64,000 nucleotides of DNA from Hemicentrotus pulcherrimus (GCA_003118195.1 BEXV01001056.1:31430-95429), one strand, 5' to 3'; positions 50,597-62,500 are shown, counted from the first letter of the stretch. Notes: generated by a model from the letters alone, not told the origin. A program made the numbers and translations.

Positions 50597-50726
50597 TAAA
50601 CGAGAAATGAGTAGAACGATTAACTGAATGAGTTTCTGCATGGATTGACAAAGCTAATTAATTTTCTTTTTGTGCACAATGGGTAATTGATCCTATTGCT
50701 CATGAGGAGTAATTCAACCGAGACCT

Positions 50727-51105
50727 AATACCATTTCGTGTGATCACTAGATAATTTATCTTGGCGACATTCATCAAATCGTTGGATTGACGATTTGCAC
50801 CATGTCTAAACACATACCTAGTTCATTCTCATGTAATACCTGCATATCGTGTCTCTCATTTACGCATAACAATTAAAAAAAGAACAATCATGTTATTTTG
50901 TCTCTCTCAAGCCCTTGTACCATTTCGTGTGATCACTTGATAATTTATTAGGGGGACATTCATCAAATGGTTAAACTATATTTGGATTTGAAGGTCCTGC
51001 ACCATTTCTAAAGATAAACCTAGGTCCTCTTCATCTAATACCTGCATATCGTGTCTCTCATTTATGCATAATAATTAAAAGAAGAAGAATCATGATATTT
51101 TCTAT
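50727..51105 (+). repeat. ~190-bp tandem duplication
   Basis: Unit 1 (50727-50917) and unit 2 (50918-51105) share TACCATTTCGTGTGATCACT, ACATTCATCAAAT and AATACCTGCATATCGTGTCT-CTCATTTA, with scattered differences, in head-to-tail order. Non-coding. Confidence 0.85.
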
Positions 51106-51120
51106 CTTTTGTGAATTTGT

Positions 51121-51147
51121 GCACACACACACACACACGCACACACA
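51121..51147. repeat. (CA)n microsatellite
   Basis: CA repeat immediately after the tandem duplication. Confidence 0.85.
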
Positions 51148-52006
51148 AAAAAAAATCGTTTTTAAACCTTTTCTTTGACAAATTCTTAATATAGCGTAAA
51201 GAAAGATGAAGGGGTTTATTTTTTACCTTCTATCTACGCTCCAAAGATCTCGAGTCCGTCAACAGCAAGAAAATATGTGGAAAATTGTTAATGTCCACAA
51301 AAGCTTGAAGTACATATTAGGAGTATGTTTAATTTCTCAACTGCGACTTTAATAACCATTTGTTGATTGGCAATACCAAATTGGGGGTAACAGCATTGTA
51401 TAGCTTTATTAATAGGAATTTTCTTCTGTAGAAGAAAGGACCGGAATTAGGATCCAACGAAGTGCTGCAACTAATTAGGGAAAGCTTATACACTTGCCAA
51501 ATTATTTTATAAACTTTCTCGGATATATCTTATTTCAAATTTGTACCTCACATAGTAGGCTCAGAATGTCATAGAATGATGGTAACGAAGCTACTCATAG
51601 AATCCGAAAAACTTATTATCATAATAGCCAATTTTTTTGTGGACTTTATAAGATTTTATCTAATGATTTTATTAAATTAAGCAGTTGAGAAATCATGTTT
51701 TGCTCTTTTTACGAAATATTTTTTCTTAATTTTTTCTTCGTTAGTCAAGCTTGATTTCAAAGCAAATATCATTTCTTTAGTGTCAGATGGGTGATGCATC
51801 TGTGTTTAAGTGTATGTTTTAACACCCATTTGGTTCCAAACTGACGAAATAACGTAACTTACAGTGCATGAACGTGCTTTCCTTCTGGAACATTTGACAA
51901 GTATTTCTCGATTAGCTCGTGTAATCTATTTGCTATACATTATGTCGCATGCACAAAGATCATTTCAACACTTTTTCATTTTAAATCTTATCTTAAGATT
52001 TTTTTT

Positions 52007-52081
52007 GAGGCCGACATCCTAGATTGCGGTCTCCTGCCCGTTTTCCACAGAGAGTTCGGATAATACTTTACATTCATAATA
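52007..52081 (+). repeat. Dispersed repeat AGGCCGACATCC (copy 2)
   Basis: AGGCCGACATCC...GATTGCGGTCTCCTGC...TTTTCCA...AGTTCGGATAATACTTTA, the same segment order as 34626-34722. Confidence 0.65.
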
Positions 52082-52139
52082 ATATGTTATAGAAATATTA
52101 AGTTGCGTTTATATATATATATATATATACATATAAAAG

Positions 52140-52345
52140 TGCGAGAATTCTCAACTCTGACATGACAACGGGTGTTCCAGAATATGTAGGCATAAAGAAA
52201 ATGGTCTAGGAACGTGAGACGTAGCTGTACTTTACAAGTGTATTGCGAGCTTTCGGCTTGTGAGGTCTTCTTCAGGTTCTGAAGTACAAACACATACAAA
52301 AACAAAAACAAATACATTGTATAAACAAATATACACGGCATACAA
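52140..52345 (-). repeat. Dispersed repeat, possibly Penelope-like 3' part
   Basis: On the minus strand it contains ACCTGAAGAAGACCTCACAA then GCCGAAAGCTCGC. This 'gaagaagac...cgaaagct' phrase is, from memory, typical of the 3' region of Penelope-like retroelements and their derivatives. No reverse transcriptase or GIY-YIG domain is present here. The flanks are A/T microsatellites (52112-52130). Confidence 0.4.
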
Positions 52346-53580
52346 ACTTAATATCACTCAATCATAGTCAAGCATCATGAACATAGCAAAAATAAGTACG
52401 AGAAATACTTTCGGAATAAACTTAGAAAGAATTATGCAAAATTCAAAGTGTTTTACCTTGCTTGTGTGTTGGACATATATAGATGTATATTATTATATTT
52501 TATATATATTTATATATATATATAAATGTAAAAAACAACATTTCGACATGAAGTTTTTATTGTTTGTATATTTTGTATTATACCTTACGCTTATAATGTT
52601 CTTTGTAATTTAGTAATTATATTTGGAAAAATGCAGAAAAAAAAATCAATATCTAAACAGTTTCATGATTTTTTTTAATATTATGGGACCCATCAAAATC
52701 CGTGATGCTTAAGACCACTTAATTAAAGACCAATTAACGACTGCTGTCTAATGATCTATCAGCGTTTACAAGAATCCGAACAAAGCAGAGTTTGATAACG
52801 TACGTCACTTTATACTCTAATCCACTACTCTAAGGTTAATTAACAGACTTATTGTCGTACTTGTTTTTAAAATTGTGTTATGAACTTACGGAATAATCAG
52901 TTATGAAACTCGTAATCAATAATTTATTTTTCTTCGTAAACATGTCATTCAGATTTGTGAACGCCGAGCTAACATCCTAAAGGATCTTTACGTGACATTG
53001 AGATGATTGGATTTATCATGTTGATAATACAAAATTCTGGCTTGATGAAAATGTGGTCGGTGGTATGATGAATTCAAGAACTTTCAAAAGCCATTACTTC
53101 TCAATTAAGGTGTTAATAAATTATACATTTTGGAAAAAAGCAATCGTGTTCGCTACAGAGAATGACCTCTGGTGTGGAATAGTGCAGACCAAAACCCCCG
53201 TAATTTCCGTCACAAGCGCACTTCCTTCGGCAAACGATATAACTGCTTACTTTTATGATGAATAAACTGTAGCCGCGGTCACAACTGGGAACCATCTGCG
53301 CCAAGTCCAGGGCGAATTTTGCAGAAAATCCTAATTCTGAATACATGTCGTGTCAGTAATGCGTTGGTCACATCCCACCGTGCGTGTTTTTAGTCCGTAC
53401 GGTTTTTGGGGAGGCCACGGCCGCCACGTTTTCTGAAAACGTAGGGAGGGAGTGGCAAAGGCAGGGAGGAAGTACCGGCAAAGCACGTCACACGCACGGT
53501 GTAAGTACGTGGCCCGCACGCCAAGCCTGGCCTAGAGCGGATGCGTGCATCGTACATTGCGCACGTGGTAAGTGCGTTGT

Positions 53581-53624
53581 ACGTGCTTACAACGTGCTTA
53601 CAACGTGCTTACTACGTGCTTACA
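53581..53624 (+). repeat. 11-bp subterminal tandem repeat (x4)
   Basis: Four consecutive 11-bp units of ACGTGCTTACA (the third ends in T). The spacing is about one helical turn. Related ACGTGC/CACGTGC motifs recur near the right end (55220-55380, 55590-55640). Subterminal repeats of this kind are often binding sites for transposon proteins; here that is inference. Confidence 0.85.
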
Positions 53625-53879
53625 ACGTACGGTCTCCGTGCGGTTACCACGTTATCTTACGGAGGCCGTAATTACAAGTGCTGCTCACATACGGTGTCCT
53701 TACTCACTCGCACGTTGTAAGTGCGTGCACGTACGAAGAACTTGGTGAGTCGGGGTATGTTGAAGTATATAGGACGACATTCCCATTTTCTCTAGAAGTC
53801 CCAGCTGCTGCTGCCTCCTCATGATGTCGCCCATTCCTCTGCAGAGACTCCGGGTTCTGATGCTGCAAGAACACCTCAA

Positions 53880-54860
53880 GTGGCAGCGCATGAGCACGAC
53901 GTGGTATTACTTGCCTTGATACGGGAGAGAGAGAGGCAACAGAGATGCCGACGCAGGAGATGGTGGGTTCGCCCATGGATCGAGAGGAGGAGGCTTTTCG
54001 GGCAGTACGAAACGTTGTTCCAAGAGCTAGAGCGTGAATCGCGGGGGACTATGTCGGATACATCCGAACGGACCACAATCTCTTCGCCGAGCTCCTGCTC
54101 CGAGTGACCCCTCGAATCACCAAGTGCCCAAGGTGTGTGTCTTCATTTCTGCCATAACAAAATCTTGGTTTTGCTTTTCATTTGCTTTAAAATTTACGAC
54201 TTCCGGGTGGCACACAACAGTATATCCACGTTGTGCCGGAGGTCTGCACTGCCATCTACAAGGAACATAAAGAGGAGATGTTCAACATGCCCTCCAACCA
54301 GGTCCTTCTTGTGGTGCAAGGTGGGGGCAAACGGCTCTTCCTCAGACGCACGCGTGTTCAACGAGTCCACCCTCCGGGGGCACTGGAGGACAGCACCATT
54401 GGATTCCCAGCACCGGATCCACTTCCAGGCGACGACCGGAACTTTCCCTACTTCATCGTAGGCGATGATGCTTTTCCCCTGCGAAAGTGGCTCTTGAAGC
54501 CCTACAGTCGCCATGCCATGACCAACAAAGAGAGCGTGATGAACTATCGGACCTCTCGGGCCCGTCGGGTTGTGGAGAACGGCTTCGGGATATTGGCTCA
54601 CCGGTGGCGGTGCCTACTCACCACCCTGCTGTTGGAGTCTGACAGGGTGATTCGCGTTGTGTTGGGCTGCCTCACCCTTCACAATTGGCTGCGAAAGCGC
54701 CGGCCCGGACTACAGGACCTTAATTTGGACCACGAGGATGAGGATGGCAACGTGGTCCCCGGGGCATGGAGGAAGGATGTGCAGATGACCGAACCCAACC
54801 AGATGGTCGGCCGACGGGCCTCAAGGGAAGGGAAAACCCTGGGAAACTTATCGAAGAAGA
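53880..54860 (+). pseudogene. PIF/Harbinger transposase (DDE), broken
   Basis: This was a DDE nuclease that cuts and rejoins transposon ends. The N-terminal part has the family signature RRRRWWVRPW...LFGQYETLFQELERES (about residues 24-53). The frame is lost in a G run near 54040, after which DYVGYIRTD...LLLRVTPRITK continues in another frame. FRVAHNSISTL (around 54200-54230) and PEVCTAIYKEHKEEMF (54233 on) are again in different frames. A deletion of roughly 60 residues at about 54300 removed the segment that carries the first catalytic Asp (GALDGKH-type motif). VGANGSSSDARVFNESTLR keeps the second Asp (codon 54345-54347). One more frame change, in a G run near 54378, leads into the long open part with DPLPGDDRNFPYFIVGDDAF and RVVENGFGILAHRWRCLLTT, whose Glu (54575-54577) is the third catalytic residue. 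The C-terminus is cut after REGKTL at about 54845, where minus-strand sequence of the partner gene takes over. Clearly non-functional. Confidence 0.9.
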
Positions 54861-55162
54861 CCGGATTGACCGAGAAGAACTCAACCAGGCGCTCCTCCTG
54901 TTTCGCCGAAAACGAGCAGTTGGCCTTTTCCTTTGTCACACCCTTTTCGTGTGACCCCTTCTCCGATCCACCAGCAGCACCCTCCTCATGATCAGACGCT
55001 TTGGCGTCACCATCTGACTCTCTCGCTCCTCCTCTCCTCTTCCTCTCTGGCCCTCTCATCTTTCGCGGCCCGTTTCTGTTGGGCCTCTCTGGCCTTCTTA
55101 TCCGCTGCCTTTTGAGCTGCAGATGCAGCTGACCCCTTATTCTGTGTCTTCTTCGGCGCCAT
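54850..55162 (-). pseudogene. Harbinger-associated MADF-like DNA-binding protein, broken
   Basis: On the minus strand a Met at 55162 starts MAPKKTQNKG followed by an Ala/Lys/Arg/Glu-rich basic segment that ends at a stop near 55007. In the adjacent frame the sequence continues through an acidic/Gly/Ser linker (KASDHEEGAAGG) into FSAKQEERLVEFFSVNPVFF-DK (about 54920-54850), which resembles the first helix region of a MADF domain (a Myb/SANT-related DNA-binding fold). Harbinger elements carry such a second gene, whose product helps the transposase enter the nucleus and recognise the ends; that is family knowledge. The reading frame shifts once between the two parts, and the rest of the MADF domain is missing because the sequence runs into transposase coding sequence on the opposite strand. 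The MADF assignment rests on a short segment and is moderately sure. Confidence 0.6.
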
Positions 55163-56130
55163 CTTGGAGACGAAATGTTGGCACTCTTCCGTCGGCTCGG
55201 TTTTTGTAAACTGCATAAATCAGTGCGCACAACGTGCGTTGTAAGTGCCGAGCACGTGCTTTCTCGGTACGGTCCACGTGAGTTCTGCGTGCTCATTAGA
55301 AAGTTGAACTGGGGAAGTGGCGAGTAAGCACGGACCACGCGCTTATCACGTGCGCAGCACGTACTTGCTAAGTGCGCCTTCCGTAGAGCAAGTGATCGTG
55401 GGAAACAAATTTAAAAACGCAAGGGGTCAGTGCGTTGTGCGCTCGCTGGCAGTACCGGGCACGTACGTCACGCGAACTGGGGGTGAATCGGTAGCCCGAA
55501 CGCAGCGAAAGTTCCTCGTGCACTAAAAGTGCTACGGTGTGTCTGCGTGCTCCCAAATCTGTACGGAGGCGGTACTCACCACGTACCGATTCCCAAATTT
55601 TGCCCACGTTTTTGCACGTAGACAGCACGCACGTGCAAGTACGGCGGGATGTGACCACCGCATTACATGCAGCTACCACCATATGGACGTAAAGCTCTTT
55701 GCATTTCCCTGAATATACAAACAAATCGTGGCCAAACTATTGGACATGTTATATATGTGAAGGCACTATCTTCTTCCCGCACCGGCCTGTGTGCTCCTGC
55801 GTCTGAAGCAAGGATTTCAGTTCGCCGTGGATCTGCCGCACAGAATTGCACGGCCAGTTGTGACATTAGTTCCTAGACCATTGAAAACTTTACTTTAATT
55901 TGGTCACAAGAATGCAGTGGTTACGCCGATGACCTTTGAAATTGCATGACCAATTAAGTAGGCCCAAATAACTAGCTTCTATTCATGTTCCATCGCACGA
56001 GGACAACATGCACACATTACGTGCAGCGATGCCCGATCAATATTTTGTTTCTAAATGAGGATGACCTCATTGAATGGTGGATGCATGTGTACTTTAAAGA
56101 CATTTAGTTGTATCGCAAAAACATTACATA

Positions 56131-56375
56131 CTCAGCGGTGGATCCAGGAAATTCAAAAAGAGGACACCGAGTCCAAAATTGCCACTGCCCCTATTTGTTT
56201 CTCTCGTTGGAAATCAATTCTCTCTCTCTCTCTCTCACAAACACACACACACACACACACGGAATTTTTTTTTTCTGGGGAAGCACTTCTGTCTTTAAAC
56301 GGATGGGTTCTAGGGGGCCGTCTTAGGACCCCTATCGGGTTGCCGAGGCAAAGCCCCAGACGCTCTTAAATTTTT
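56131..56375 (+). repeat. Dispersed repeat with embedded (CT)n(CA)n
   Basis: CAGCGGTGGATCCAGGAAAT begins, and GCCGAGGCAAAGCCCCAGAC ends, a block that I associate with an interspersed repeat of invertebrate genomes (the GGATCCAGGA...GAAGCCCC type). A (CT)n followed by (CA)n at 56219-56260 lies inside it. The frames through it are not genes. Confidence 0.5.
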
Positions 56376-56589
56376 TAAAACAATTTAAACCTTCAAGATG
56401 ACCGCACGATTGAAAGAAATTGTTGTTTTTACTTCAAATGAAACAACACCTATCATTTCATTTTGTTAAAAATCATCTATCTTTCTATTGCATTGCAACT
56501 TTTTTTCTCGTACTCTTCTACTTTTGTGACAAGCCTTCATTGTCGAGCCTTCTCATCGGCAAAATAATCTTTATGTGTAAATGTAAGCT

Positions 56590-56705
56590 TCATGATCTTT
56601 TTTCTCTCTCATTTTCCGTTTCCCCTCTCCTTTTCCGTTTTCCCTTTCCCTCTATTTTCTTCTCTTGAACCTCCTTTTCTCTTTTTTTCTTCTCTTTTTT
56701 ATATC
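56590..56705. repeat. Pyrimidine-rich low-complexity tract
   Basis: CT/TTTCC-rich sequence without further structure. Confidence 0.75.
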
Positions 56706-56934
56706 TTTCGGCCTGTATCACCACTCTACAGACCCTCGCTTCGAGTGAATAAAGAGTAAAGATAACAATTGAGTAATTTACATTAGAAGACAGTCAAGTT
56801 ATTGACTTGGAATGGAGAGGAGAACAAGATAGAACTGGAGGAGATGCTTGCAGCCAATTTAGGGATAGGGTACAAGTTACAAGGGCCTCTTGTCCCGAAC
56901 CCCTTCCCCATCGCATGGCAAAGACATGTCCAAT

Positions 56935-57102
56935 CAAGAAAGAGAAACAAATTAGAGAGATAGAGAGTGTAAGGGAGAGGGAAAGAGAGAGAGAAAGAGA
57001 ATGAGAGGCAGTTAGAAAGGGAGAGAATGAGAGAAAAAGGGAAAGGGTGAGAGAGAGAGAGAGAGAAAAGAAACAAAGAGAGAGAGAGAAAGAGAGAGAA
57101 CT
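56935..57102. repeat. GA-rich low-complexity tract
   Basis: Interrupted (GA)n with pure (GA)n at about 57049-57066 and 57077-57100. It explains the Ser/Leu/Phe-rich minus-strand open frames here. Confidence 0.85.
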
Positions 57103-57387
57103 TGATCGCAGCACAACCTAGTGAAGAGTGCAAAGAAAAGTAATTTGCTTATAGCACACAGAAGGGCCATAACCATACTCTCTTGTCAAAATGCTTTTAG
57201 CATGAGGTTCATTCTTCAGTCTTTTAGATGTTTAAGTCACGTCCCGATATGGCAATACCTGCTTATTACCTTCGTAAGAACTTTACTCTTACGTCAAAAC
57301 AATTATTCTGCGTGACATCTGACATGTCAGCGCCGTTGATACCCAAGGGCAGACTTTTCCCTCTAACGACACGAGATCATTTGATAG

Positions 57388-57515
57388 CTCGGTCACACCG
57401 CCAAAGCGACACCAGACCGACTCCAAACCAAATTCATAGGAGCAATGTACTTTTTTGTCGGCATATTGCTGGTCTGTTGTCGGTTTGTTGACGGTCTGGT
57501 GTCAGTCTCGTCAGA
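57388..57515. mobile_element. Palindromic MITE, GTCACACC family, copy 2 (truncated)
   Basis: GCTCGGTCACACCGCCAAAG begins the left end. GACACCAGACCG is mirrored by CGGTCTGGTGTC about 85 bp further on. The right terminal GGTGTGACCGAG is missing. Related to 50473-50596. Confidence 0.6.
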
Positions 57516-57519
57516 CTAG

Positions 57520-60500
57520 AAACCGCTCCTTTATATGTATTACATGTACTTGTTTCAATGAAAACCCAATTCGCCAAAACCCAAACTCACATACTCGTCG
57601 TACACATTTAGTAGTGACAATTTTAGACCTCAAAGGGAAGATGGAAGTGTGATAATCTTTAGATTTGTTTCTGTAAAAATTGTTGTTTCTCGCTTTCTCC
57701 GTTTCTCCGTTTCTCCCTTTCTAGCCTTATTTCATAGCCTTTCACCTCCCCTCTCATCCAATCTCTCTCGACCCCCTTTCTTAACCTTTCTCTTTCACTA
57801 AACATGATAATAAACATAAACATGCAAACCAATTATTAAAGTTGTACAAGTTAACCTTGCGATTTTAATTTAATCGTCGAAATTTTATTATAACTGCGTT
57901 ATATCATTACTTGTAAGTAATTTAGAAGATAGCACATGTGTAAATGACCCCTAAATATCCACATATCTTTTACACATGAAGAGGTCCCACTTTGTGCATT
58001 TAAGAATATGGCTTATCATTGCCATGGTGATGGACGTGCTTTGTGAATACCTTTTGTTTGCCCCTTGAAAAGAATTGTTCCACCTGTGTATCATAGATCG
58101 TACCACAGGTGCATCATTATAATGATAATGATTACATAAATTTCATGAACTCTGTCCAGCAGTCGTCACGATGGGTTTTAAAGTTTTGCACAAAATTAAT
58201 GACCTCTATCTACCGATAAGCAGATATTAACTCACAAGTGGCTTATTCACAATCTGTTATGATAACAATTTGTGTTAGAGGATATGCAATTGTGCTTACT
58301 AAGTTGTCAACAAAAATGTTAATTTGTAGATATACGTTGCGATATTGATTATACATACATGTATATATTATTCTACAACAAATTCTATATTCGTCGCCTC
58401 GAAATCAGAGTTTCGTCATGACGACATATTATAAGTTGTATTATTTAATATTATTTGATGGAAAGTAGTAAAATATAGTAATACGATGTTGCATCAAAAG
58501 CTATTACTGCATTAAAGTGTAAAGGTAGCTAGAATGTAAATCAACGTAAATCATATTCTTGACAATTGATGTGATAACAAATCGACTATCAATGGTTATA
58601 AATGATAATATCAAAATATTACTTTATATCATTTACGAAACAAACAAACGTTGCCTTGATATAATTAGGCAAATAAGAGAAGGCTTTCACCTTTCCGAGA
58701 TATATTCATGATCATATACTTATACAAAAATATTTTCCTCATAGTTTTGAAAGACTCGGCACAATTAATAACAACGCAATAAGTTTGGGCACAGGGTGCG
58801 CTCGTTTGTTCAATTAGAGTACATGTTGAATTTAGTGATAAATGTTGTACAAAATTAAAATAAACTATATACACGGACGGTTCACATTAATCACAATGAC
58901 AATTCTCATAGAACTGAAATACCAATCACCCTTCTTGCAAAAACGTAAGTTAACGAAGAGAAAGTCTAAGCTTTTTAATCATGTTTAAAGCCCTACATTC
59001 AAGGGGCTAGGTGTGCAAATCTATTGATTGATTAGAAAGAACAGCTATTGTCTTATATAATTACAATTTTTTTAAAAGAATTGTCTGATTATTTTTAAAT
59101 TAGGTTTCGGTGATGAGTATCATAAAAAAATATGAGATATTCTGTCTCATTTGCATTTCTATCAAAAGGGGCATCATGCTAAAAAAGGAAAGGTTGCCAT
59201 ATATCTACTAATTGGGACGAAAATATTAACTCTCGCCATAAAACTGGTATATGTGAAACACGGATGTAATGGAAGGACGCGAATCGATTGGGATATTCAT
59301 AATCCATACTCTAGACTGCTAGCCAAACGATATATTCTACACATCACCTCACTGTTCATCAACACGTTTTGACCATTTTGAATGGCGCCTACTTTTGCGT
59401 AATCACGTGATCATTTCCTGGGCAAAGCGTACATCAGTTCTGTTCGTGGGCTTTTGCTGAATGGCACCGGAATACTCTCAGAGTGGTTTGTATATAATTA
59501 TAATCCATGAATTACCCACCAATAAAATCTTGTTAAGATATTGCGTCCACAAAAAGAACATGATTATAGAAAGTATGCCTTATCCAAATACTGACACAAT
59601 GATGAGGTTTTTTTTTCTCAATCTAACATAAACATTGTGAGAAAAAAAAAGAACCAAATGGTTCGAAATAGGGATATGTATCGGCTCAAGTAACTCATAT
59701 TATGCTCATTTCTTATCATAACTTAAGACAAAAATGGACCAGAGCACAACAGATTATCACTGAGAAGACATAAATGATAATAAAGCATAATTCTGACTAA
59801 ACGTAGGTGTGTCCTTGAATTGAGAGATATGTAAACAAGGCTGGGTTTCACTGGTAAGCTACGCCCAAGCTTTGTCTTTCTTCACACACGCACATACACG
59901 CACGGCGCATATCCATGCACAAACCTACATACACCCCATGCAAGAGAGAGGGGTCGACTACTATGTGGATTATAGATAATATACAGGTCAATCCAATATC
60001 CCGTTTTTAATTATTTTCACCCAACAAAGAAAAAAAAGACATCAATAACCGGAGAAGCTAATAATAAAAGGTAGTTTGAAAAGAGGAAAATTTATTCGAG
60101 TGACATTTCTACGAAGTCATTTGTAATTGCTTTACAGTTTGTATCTCTCTTAGAATATAGGTTATAGTCTTTAGGTTACTGTATCATCTTACACAATGAT
60201 AATTTTTGACATTGCATTTACAAGAAATATTTATTCATTTAATAATTACCATGGTCTAGAAGTAAATAACTTTGCCTTTCATAAAATGACTTTATTTTCG
60301 GTCTCACCCTTTTCTTTCTTTAGATATGGTAGTATTTTAGTAACAAAATTATTATTACCAGCCTCTATGTCGATCATTGAAATATGGATATATGTATAAT
60401 ATAGCAATATACTGAAGACGAACGAAAATACTTTTGAGAAATTGACTCGTTACGTTCGACGTATCAATAGACTGATAGGTAATGGGAACGGGTATTGAAA

Positions 60501-60677
60501 TTGTGTAGGTTGATTGTTATGTGAAGTCTCTTTGAAATAGAGTGTGAGATAATGTATAGATCTAGTTTATTATGTATAATACCAGTCCTTCAAGTGTGTT
60601 CACGATGTCACTCGGTTTCTCGATTTGTAATCGCAATAGTGCATTAATCACTCCTATACGTCCGACCCATTCTCGTT
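57520..60677. other. Intergenic, no gene recognised
   Basis: AT-rich sequence without a recognisable exon. Pyrimidine-rich at 57685-57800 and CA-containing at 59884-59935. Confidence 0.6.
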
Positions 60678-60682
60678 CCTGG

Positions 60683-60980
60683 GGGGTGTTTCACAAAGAT
60701 TTTAAGTTAAACTTAACTCTAAGTTGGACTTAAAACTTATGGAGAACCATTTGTAGCCTTAAAATATAATATAAAATTAGAAAATTTTAGACTTTTTAAA
60801 AATTCCACATCGACAACATGAGATCTCCGTGATAAAAGAAAATATGAATGATTTGATTCAACATTTTATGCCTTTAAAAAAAAACTTTTACAAAATATTT
60901 TTAAAGCTGCTAACGGCTTTCCATAAAAGGTAAGTCCAACCTAGAGATAAGTTCAACTTAGGATCTTTGTGAAACACCTC
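60683..60980. mobile_element. 298-bp MITE with long inverted repeats and 5-bp target duplication
   Basis: The left end GGGGTGTTTCACAAAGAT and right end ATCTTTGTGAAACACCTC are inverted. The pairing continues for about 60 bp (TAAGTTGGACTTA against TAAGTCCAACCTA). CCTGG is repeated directly at 60678-60682 and 60981-60985. The centre is AT-rich and non-coding. The GGTGTTTCA(C/T)AAAG terminus recurs, to my knowledge, in MITEs of marine invertebrates. The superfamily is not certain. Confidence 0.8.
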
Positions 60981-60989
60981 CCTGGTGTG

Positions 60990-62500
60990 TGGGATACAGC
61001 TTAGAAATCTAATGCCAATGGAGCAGGCACCATATTGTATATATAAGTGAATATAAAAACATCGAGTGAAGTTTATATGAGCGAGAAGGCCGAATTTTCA
61101 TTATTGCTGCTAAGACAAACCAGACCACATTTGCAAAAAGGCACACACATATTTAACAATTGAACATACAACGTGTAATCATCAATCTCGAGAAGAAAAG
61201 AAGAAATATTTTGATCTTTCTCGACAATTAGATTGAAATCTTTACTAAACAATGTTACCAAAAAAAGTATTCATACCTGTACAAATTGATGAAAATATCA
61301 AAATTTAGAACATATTATAATGTTAACTCTTATAATACAGTAATGCAGATATAATTATGTAAATTTTGTCAAAACATATTTCTGATTTCTATTGCGTTGT
61401 TTATCTATTGCAATATAATCTAGAATATTGTGAATTAAAACTTTTCAGAAAAAGAGGTATTTAAAGGATGCATCATTGATGTCAATTATGAACAATACCA
61501 CTTACTTCTATCCTTACAACATCACGCTTAAAAGAGCATTAAAATTCGTTCCCTAAAATAGAAAGATTAAAAATTGATATACGACAATATCTCGTTATAA
61601 TGTATGCCTTTGCTTTTTAACATATCTTCACTTTGGTAGTACGCTGTACGTTTGGCAGACGGGGGAAAAAATCCAGGGGAAGAGGAAAATGCAAACCTAA
61701 GAGAAATTTCCGGGCAATGGTCCCATCGGATAATTTGGAAAAAGAATGCAAAAGAATGTAAATAATATAATGAGTAGAGGCTATATCATATTGTTTAACA
61801 TATGACGTTCTTTTTGTGCAAGGTTTTATTAGAGATGAATACATTTTACATTTTGTAATATGTACTCTTTGTACACTGGGGTGGAGCGCTGTAATCTAAA
61901 AAGAAAGACAAAATCATTCCTCGTTCGATCCTTGTTGACGTCATTTGTTGTAACTCAGCATATTTCATTTTCATTCAAATTGAAAAAGTATTGCTAAATT
62001 TTTCGTATTAAATGCCTGCTTCTGAATAACATCTATTTGGATTAAGTAACAAACATTTTACATCAAATTAGAATTCAGAATGCATTATATAAGAATCGTT
62101 TGATCACTACTATGTTGTTCTTTTATAACATTATTTGAGAAAATCTAGGTAAACAAATAATGGGAATGAAGTACATATTAAGTCCTTAGGATAAGTGATA
62201 CAGAAGATGGACAAAAAAAAGATGTCGACATCAAATTGGTGAAATAAATTTTGAACTGTTTGTACACATTACACTACTCATCGATTTTGATTTTGAACTC
62301 CTTTTCTCGTTTTAATCTTACAATCATTATCTGCTGCAATCAAATTTCGTGGAACCGTAAACATTATATCCTCCCATCACATTATCTTACCTATTTCAAT
62401 GCAAAACCCATTCTTATGAGTTTCATTGCCAATTCTCTCAATAATGTATTCCTCCTCTGTTCCATGTATTTATACTGTTCAACTCAATCAACTCCGTCAA
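60990..62500. other. Intergenic, downstream of the WD40 gene
   Basis: No feature recognised. It lies 3' of the minus-strand gene ending at 62621. Confidence 0.6.

Larger units (their letters stand above)
53356..55666 (+). mobile_element. PIF/Harbinger DNA transposon, degenerate (2.3 kb)
   Basis: The left terminus GTAATGCGTTGGTCACATCC (53356 on) and the right terminus (ending 55666) are inverted repeats: after GTAATGCG, both carry TGGTCACATCCC then RCCGT, about 27 bp with two or three mismatches. Inside lie a plus-strand transposase remnant (53880-54860) and a minus-strand MADF-like gene remnant (54850-55162), the two-gene convergent arrangement known for autonomous Harbinger elements. Both ends are GC-richer than the surroundings and filled with ACGTGC/GTAAGTGCG motifs, including four 11-bp tandem units at 53581-53624. 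I could not settle the target duplication: the flanking bases continue the symmetry, and the usual TWA trinucleotide is not evident. Frameshifts and a deletion mean it cannot move by its own proteins. Confidence 0.9.

Noticed and set aside
53581..53624. CRISPR-like short tandem repeat
   Set aside because: The units are directly adjacent without spacers, in a eukaryotic transposon end.
56783..57133. Ser/Leu/Phe-rich open frames, minus strand
   Set aside because: GA-rich simple sequence.
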